Below, one piece after another: positions 59,216 to 64,000 of a stretch of DNA of 64,000 bases (positions within the stretch are counted from its first letter, which is position 1; each line of letters starts with the position of its first letter). The stretch is from JADKCL01 sp031424495 (GTDB lineage Bacteria; Bacteroidota; Bacteroidia; J057; JADKCL01). The position numbers were made by a program, and so were the translations under genes. Below the pieces are notes generated by a model, which was not told the origin of the DNA, ran no database searches, and saw only the letters and a program-made list of their open reading frames with translations. The stretch lies in NCBI GenBank assembly GCA_031424495.1, contig JANPHP010000485.1, forward strand, positions 9,195-73,194. The letters run 5' to 3'.

Positions 59216-62170
59216 ATGAGTAATACCCAAGACCCAAGCCGCCGACAGCGCATTTTCAAATGGGCGGCATTTGCCTCAATTGCAGCCCTTTTGGGCCTGG
59301 GAGGCTACTATGCGTACCAAAAGTGGAGCCATCACGGCCGGCAGGATACCATCGTTGTCTGTGACATGGAGACCGTCATCGACGAACAGGGTGTCAAGTA
59401 CTTTACCTCGGGTGACCTGCGGCTGGGCAATGGCCATACGCAATCCAATGTAATGGCGCGCTCAGGGACTTATTCCTCAGCCGTACAGGCGCAGATGCAA
59501 TTTGGCATGACCTATAGCACGAGCGACCTCCGCCCCGGTGAGATTTATGAGGTCACCGTCTGGCGCAACCAAAAAAACCATGTCGGTCACTTGATTGCAG
59601 ATGCGAGTTGGGGAGAATACAAAGAGGGCACCTTTCAAGGCAGCGAGGAGCCGGGAGGATGGGAACAGATGGTTTTGCGGCTCGAAGTACCAGCTTATGT
59701 AGACAGTGGCTCGGTCAAGTTTTATGTGTGGAATACAGAGGCCGAGCCTGCTTATTTCGATGATTTTGTATTGAGAAAGGTGCAAGCTGGCCATGAAGGT
59801 CAGATCGGCGATCATCCGCAGACCGACAGCATACCCTGCATCGACATGCAGGTGAGCGACGGCGGCATGGAAAAACTCAGCAAGATCAGGGAGGATGCCC
59901 TGCGCAGGGGTGTACTCACCGCTGGCGAGGGCGACGAGTGGGTCGACATGAAATTTACCGAGGCGGGCAAGTCCTACCAGGGTAGAATGCGCCTCAAAGG
60001 TGACTGGACCGACCACTTGGTCGGTGACAAGTGGTCGTTCCGAATAGCACTTGACTCCACCACGACATGGCGACGCATGACCACATTTTCGGTTCAAAAT
60101 CCCCGCACACGTGATTTCCTCAGCGAGTGGGTTTTGCATGCTTGGCTGGATCAGGAAGACATCCTCACCCCGCGTTATGAGTTCATCGAGCTCAAAATCA
60201 ATGGCGTCTCCAAGGGAATCTATGCCTACGAGGAGCATTTTGAAAAGCAGATCGCCGAGTACAACAGCCGCCGCGAAGGACCGATCCTCAAGTATGACGA
60301 GGAGGGCCTGTGGGATGTGCAAGAACTCGCCATCGCTGAGGAAATGCCCGAGCTTGAGCGCCACATTCCCGTGTACAAAGCCGCCAATATCATTCCGTTT
60401 GGCAGCAAGGCTATCCGTAAGGATACCGCCATGATGCGGCAGGTGGAGATCGCGCAACAACTGGTGCAGCAATACAAAACCGGTCAAAAAACGGTGTGGG
60501 ACATCTTTGATGCCGCCAAGGTCGCCCGCTACTATGCCATCGTCGACGTGCTCAATGCGCAGCATGGCTTCATCTGGCACAACCAACGCTGGTATTACAA
60601 TCCTGTGATCAGCCGTCTGGAGCCGATCGGTTTTGACGGCTTCACCGAGACGGGTCCGCTGGTCTGGATCGACCGCCCTTTCATCGGCTTTGCGCGCAAC
60701 GTGCGCTACATGGCCGCAGGCTACCGCGAACTCATGTTTGAGCGCTTTTTTCACGACCGCAAGTTTCTGGAACTGTACATCGGTGCGCTCATGAAATTCA
60801 CCGATCCCGCCTACCTCGATCGGTTTTACCAGTCAATCTCGCCTGAGCTCGGACGCTACGAGCGCTGGATCAGCTATGAATGGTCGGGTTATACCTACAA
60901 CCGCAAGGGGCTTTTTGAGCGGGCCAAGATGCTGCGCATGCTTTTGCTGCCGTTGGAGCGCAGCTCCGTCAAGGCGCATCTGCAGGGCGAGACCTCCAAG
61001 GGCTACCACTACCGCGTCTACAACTACCATTGCTTGCCTGTCGTGCTCAAAGGTGTCGGCAAAAAGCTTGAAAAGGGCATCGAGGCCCCATTCAGCGAGG
61101 ACAAAGTGCTCGACGCCTACAACAACGAGTTTCCGGCCGAGTACATCGACGTCTATTCCAAGGAAAAAGGCAAGGTGATCTTTTTCCAAGTGCCGGGCAT
61201 CGACTCGCTATTTCATTCCGAGATCCTGAATTGGGCCGAACCTGCTGGGCTCACGCCTGAGCAAGAGCTGTTTGAAGGCCTCAAAATCTCCAGCAATGAA
61301 CTCTACCAAGTCGATGAGGAAAATAAGCGCGTCACCATCAAGACTGGCAAATACAAGACGGGCAAGGACATTTTGATTCCTAAAGGCTACCAAGTCAGGT
61401 TTGAGGAAGGCGTGGAATTGGACTTGATTGCCAATGCCAAATTCATCTCCAAGTCGCAGGTTTTGATGTTTGGGACGGAGGATGCACCCATTCTCATCAC
61501 GAGCAGCGACCAAAGCGCCAATGGGTTTACGGTTTTGCAGGCCGAGGGTAAGTCTGAGTTTCACTACACCGTGTTTGACAACCTCAATACCTTGCATTAC
61601 AAGGGCTGGAACCTTACAGGTGCCGTCACGCTGTATGAATCCGAGATTTTGATCGACCGCTGCCGATTTGTGAGCAATCACTGCGAAGACGCCCTCAATA
61701 CGATCCGATGCGTCTTTGACTTCAGCAATTCTTATATCGGTTATACACAGGGCGACGGTTTTGACTCCGATTTCTGCCACGGCGTGGTCAGCAACGGGAC
61801 ATTCAGCCATACTGGCAATGACTGCATCGATTTTTCGGGGAGCAATATCCTGATCTTGAGTGCACAAATCGATCATGCTGGAGACAAGGGGATCAGTTTG
61901 GGCGAGGAATGCGTGGCGACCATTGAAAACGCGTCCGTGAAGAATTGTATCATTGGCTTGGCTGCCAAGGACCTCACCCAAGTCACGGTGAAGCATATCG
62001 AGCTCACCGACAACGAGACGGCCTTTGCCGCTTACCAGAAAAAGCCCGAGTATGGCCCTGCCACCATTGTCGTAGAGCAATACAAAGCGGTCGGCAACCA
62101 ACAATTGCATGATTTGCAGAAGGGTTCGGCGCTCACCATTGATGCCAAGCGCATCGAGGGCAGCCACTGA
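59216..62170 (+). CDS. Membrane-anchored CotH-like protein with C-terminal beta-helix
   Basis: A 984-residue protein. A single N-terminal membrane helix (about 15-32) is not followed by a cleavage site, so it should be anchored with the bulk outside the cytoplasm. Residues about 45-190 form a beta-sandwich, perhaps carbohydrate-binding. The CotH-like core spans about 250-600: RLKGDWTDHLVGDKWSFRI, YEFIELKINGVSKGIYAYEE, and HNQRWYYNPVISRLEPIGFDG, which in CotH kinases surrounds the active site. From about 720 to 960 a right-handed beta-helix follows, with coils such as CRFVSNHCEDAL, SFGDGFDSDF-like and SGSNILILSAQIDHAG. CotH proteins are unusual kinases that phosphorylate proteins. Its stop overlaps the next start by one base. 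Confidence 0.8.
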   Translation: MSNTQDPSRRQRIFKWAAFASIAALLGLGGYYAYQKWSHHGRQDTIVVCDMETVIDEQGVKYFTSGDLRLGNGHTQSNVMARSGTYSSAVQAQMQFGMTYSTSDLRPGEIYEVTVWRNQKNHVGHLIADASWGEYKEGTFQGSEEPGGWEQMVLRLEVPAYVDSGSVKFYVWNTEAEPAYFDDFVLRKVQAGHEGQIGDHPQTDSIPCIDMQVSDGGMEKLSKIREDALRRGVLTAGEGDEWVDMKFTEAGKSYQGRMRLKGDWTDHLVGDKWSFRIALDSTTTWRRMTTFSVQNPRTRDFLSEWVLHAWLDQEDILTPRYEFIELKINGVSKGIYAYEEHFEKQIAEYNSRREGPILKYDEEGLWDVQELAIAEEMPELERHIPVYKAANIIPFGSKAIRKDTAMMRQVEIAQQLVQQYKTGQKTVWDIFDAAKVARYYAIVDVLNAQHGFIWHNQRWYYNPVISRLEPIGFDGFTETGPLVWIDRPFIGFARNVRYMAAGYRELMFERFFHDRKFLELYIGALMKFTDPAYLDRFYQSISPELGRYERWISYEWSGYTYNRKGLFERAKMLRMLLLPLERSSVKAHLQGETSKGYHYRVYNYHCLPVVLKGVGKKLEKGIEAPFSEDKVLDAYNNEFPAEYIDVYSKEKGKVIFFQVPGIDSLFHSEILNWAEPAGLTPEQELFEGLKISSNELYQVDEENKRVTIKTGKYKTGKDILIPKGYQVRFEEGVELDLIANAKFISKSQVLMFGTEDAPILITSSDQSANGFTVLQAEGKSEFHYTVFDNLNTLHYKGWNLTGAVTLYESEILIDRCRFVSNHCEDALNTIRCVFDFSNSYIGYTQGDGFDSDFCHGVVSNGTFSHTGNDCIDFSGSNILILSAQIDHAGDKGISLGEECVATIENASVKNCIIGLAAKDLTQVTVKHIELTDNETAFAAYQKKPEYGPATIVVEQYKAVGNQQLHDLQKGSALTIDAKRIEGSH

Positions 62171-63756
62171 TGCATGCCACGTCGACATCGGCAAATCAGA
62201 ATAGCTGGAACGGGCGTTATCGCCTTGCGTTGCTGATTTTACTGGTATCGATCGTTGCCGTGGGAATGATTGTATCCCTGGCACCACCCGTGCCGCAAGG
62301 TACGCCTGCCACACCTTTTAGCTTTCCCTTTGGGCAGACCATCGAATTGCAGGTGGGGGATGCCGAGATGCAGGGCTTGCAAGCGAGACGCGATGCGGCC
62401 TTGCGGCAGGGCATCCATATCGACGACGACGACAGTTGGGCCAAGGCAAAATTGGTAGAAGGCGCTCAGGCTTGGCCGGTGCGCATCCGGCTCAAGGGCG
62501 ACTGGACCGACCACTTGGAGGGTGAGAAATGGTCGTTTCGCGTGGAGCTGCGCGACAGCATGGTCTGGCATCGGCTATCGGTTTTTTCCCTGCAAAGCCC
62601 CGAGCGGCGGGGCTTTCTCAACGAATGGCTTTTTCACCAAGTGCTAGCCCGTGAGGGACTACTCACGCCGCGCTACGATTTCATTTACCTGAAAATCAAT
62701 GGCAAACTGCTCGGAACATACGCTTTGGAGGAGCATTTCGCAAAAGAACTCATGGAGAGCCAGGGTCGTCGCGAGGGAGTCTTGCTCAAGATTGATGAGT
62801 CGGGTATGTGGGATGCACGGGTGGCATCGCTCCAAAATCCTACATTCCCCTACCTGCAAAGACCCTTTTTTGAGGCCGCGCCCTTGCTGCCGTTTCAGAA
62901 AAAACATGTGCGCACCGACAGTTTGCTGAGCGCGCAGTTTGCGCAAGCCCAGCGCCTCATGCTGCAATACCGCGCTGGCGTTTCAAAACCCAGCTTCCCC
63001 GACAGCCTCGTTTTCGTGACGAATGGCACCCCAGTGTACAAGCTCGACCAAGTTTTTGACGTGGCATTGATCGCCAAGCAATATGCGCTCACCGATCTTT
63101 TTGCAGCCTACCACAGCCTCATCTGGCACAATCGCCGATTTTACTACAATCCCGTCACGCAAAAACTGGAGCCGGTGGTCTTTGATGGATTCTCGGGGCC
63201 GACGAACGATACCTACATCCCCTACCCTTTTTGGGGCTACAAATTGTATGGCAAGAGCCGCGACGATGCCGCCTACCGCGATGCCACGAGTGTGAACGTA
63301 TTCCAAGATCCCGACTTTGTGCGGGAATATTTCCGCCAATTGGAGCGCTATTGCCAGCCTGCCTTTTTGGCGAAAGTCCTCGCCGACCTGCGGCCCGCCA
63401 TGGATGCCCGCGCCCACATGCTCCGCAGCGAGTATTGGTCCTACACACCCGATCGCGCAACCGTCGTAGCCAATGCAGCCAAGATCAGCGGCATCCTCCA
63501 AAGCGATTTGAATCCAGATTATTTCTTTGTGCGCCAATACGCGGAGGGCGAAGGCGCAGCCATTTACATCCGCAACCACAATCCGCTCCCGGTCGAGTTT
63601 TGGGCGGATGGGCAATCGGTCAATGAAGCCCAGCTCCTAGACGCCAATTGCAGCCAAAAGGACCAGAAGGAAGCGTTTTTTAAGTTGGATAAAGGTCAGA
63701 AGATCTATTTCCGCGTGCCGGGCACCGCGCAGCGGCGTGTTTTGGATTTGCGGTGA
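62170..63756 (+). CDS. Membrane-anchored CotH-like protein, paralogue without beta-helix
   Basis: A 528-residue protein whose ATG shares one base with the preceding TGA, so the two are translated together. One membrane helix (about 17-38) anchors it. The CotH-like core has the same landmarks as the first protein: RLKGDWTDHLEGEKWSFRV near 112-130, YDFIYLKINGKLLGTYALEEHF near 166-187 (shortened as KINGKLLGTYALEEHF), and HNRRFYYNPVTQKLEPVVFDG near 318-338. It lacks both the N-terminal sandwich and the C-terminal beta-helix, and after FRVPGT ends with VLDLR. The close pairing with a paralogue implies a complex or two steps on one substrate. Substrate and direction of action are unknown. Confidence 0.8.
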   Translation: MHATSTSANQNSWNGRYRLALLILLVSIVAVGMIVSLAPPVPQGTPATPFSFPFGQTIELQVGDAEMQGLQARRDAALRQGIHIDDDDSWAKAKLVEGAQAWPVRIRLKGDWTDHLEGEKWSFRVELRDSMVWHRLSVFSLQSPERRGFLNEWLFHQVLAREGLLTPRYDFIYLKINGKLLGTYALEEHFAKELMESQGRREGVLLKIDESGMWDARVASLQNPTFPYLQRPFFEAAPLLPFQKKHVRTDSLLSAQFAQAQRLMLQYRAGVSKPSFPDSLVFVTNGTPVYKLDQVFDVALIAKQYALTDLFAAYHSLIWHNRRFYYNPVTQKLEPVVFDGFSGPTNDTYIPYPFWGYKLYGKSRDDAAYRDATSVNVFQDPDFVREYFRQLERYCQPAFLAKVLADLRPAMDARAHMLRSEYWSYTPDRATVVANAAKISGILQSDLNPDYFFVRQYAEGEGAAIYIRNHNPLPVEFWADGQSVNEAQLLDANCSQKDQKEAFFKLDKGQKIYFRVPGTAQRRVLDLR

Positions 63757-63808
63757 ATCGGGGGATAGTTCTCAAATACCATCGACGTTTCTATCAGCAG
63801 CTATATTC

Positions 63809-63984
63809 GCCCCAGCGGGGCCGACTTTTGGTAGCCGGGAGCGGTAGCTCAATGTCATCAAGTTAAGGGAAAATGCACCGTTCATGATGCAATAGCTCAA
63901 GCCTGAAAGGCTTCAACGTGGATAGCCGTGGGTAAAACCCACGGTTAGCGATCGCATAGAAAGATCAACCCCGAAGTGGGTTGA
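63809..63984. repeat. Cluster of four hairpins resembling a dispersed intergenic repeat
   Basis: Four perfect inverted repeats occur in a row: GCCCC-agc-GGGGC (63809-63821), AAGCCT-gaa-AGGCTT (63899-63913), CCGTGGGT-aaa-ACCCACGG (63926-63944) and TCAACCC-cgaagt-GGGTTGA (63965-63984). I recall similar arrays with CCGTGGG/CCCACGG between genes of Bacteroidota and Planctomycetes. The element may continue past the window. Confidence 0.7.
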
Positions 63985-64000
63985 ATATGATTTCCAAATT

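Noticed and set aside
59477..60754. A 425-codon open frame on the minus strand
   Set aside because: Antisense shadow of the first CotH-like gene; no own motifs.

Overview
The window looks like a chromosomal segment of a free-living member of the Bacteroidota, of moderate GC content. Three things point there. Six secreted proteins or remnants end in type IX secretion (T9SS) sorting domains, and a seventh has a degenerate one. Several genes carry promoter elements of the Bacteroidetes type (-33 TTTG and -7 TAnnTTTG, spaced 19-21 nt). The topoisomerase IV B subunit has the EGDSASGS toprim motif that I recall from this phylum. Class or genus cannot be assigned from the sequence alone. No phage, conjugative element, CRISPR array or rRNA operon is visible.

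Layout. 1-1268: end of a TonB-dependent receptor facing a protein with a duplicated domain. 1472-5388: ECF sigma factor, its probable membrane anti-sigma factor, then two exported proteins, one with a twin five-cysteine module. 5389-6264: gene-free. 6265-7905: T9SS-secreted thioredoxin-fold protein with a strong terminator. 8018-12175: exported protein, MBOAT O-acyltransferase and SGNH-like partner in one operon. 12434-17393: small HTH/coiled-coil protein, parE, then a possible operon with a membrane-anchored metallopeptidase, a lipoprotein and an FCP1-like phosphatase. 17438-20783: membrane-bound AraC-type regulator divergent from a CYP51-like cytochrome P450. 21356-24934: a 1192-residue T9SS protein with three exact-period Ig-like repeats and two GEVED domains.

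25319-27185 is a decayed patch: a T9SS sorting-domain remnant, a lipoprotein/propeller pseudogene with a visible TGG-to-TAG change, and tRNA-Arg(CCT). 27410-31588: ankyrin/TPR protein converging, across two tandem hairpin repeats, on an M43 metalloprotease-lipoprotein operon. 31847-39657: GMC oxidoreductase, repeat-flanked debris with a BNR-propeller remnant, lipoproteins, an FKBP isomerase, DinB-like and Crp/Fnr proteins, and a LOG-family protein. 39681-45424: an unrecognised helical protein, a pore-like two-helix protein translationally coupled to a secreted esterase, an Rpn-type nuclease and a flavin reductase. 45677-48091: GH13 amylase-type lipoprotein.

48135-54011 is a molybdenum hydroxylase operon. 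It encodes a short Tat-targeted TldD-like protein, a fused [2Fe-2S]/molybdenum subunit, an FAD subunit with extra cysteines, an XdhC-family maturation factor and a MocA-like cytidylyltransferase. 54045-58718 holds small paralogues, an M15-like lipoprotein peptidase with an EF-hand loop, membrane and propeller proteins, and a periplasmic thioredoxin. 59216-63756 is an overlapping pair of membrane-anchored CotH-like proteins, the first carrying a C-terminal beta-helix. The window ends in a cluster of four hairpins resembling a dispersed intergenic repeat.

The strongest candidates for undescribed biology are the paired CotH-like anchored proteins, the TldD-like protein heading the molybdenum hydroxylase operon, the esterase/pore-like gene pair, and the recurrence of -7 promoter elements placed directly against start codons, which suggests leaderless messages.
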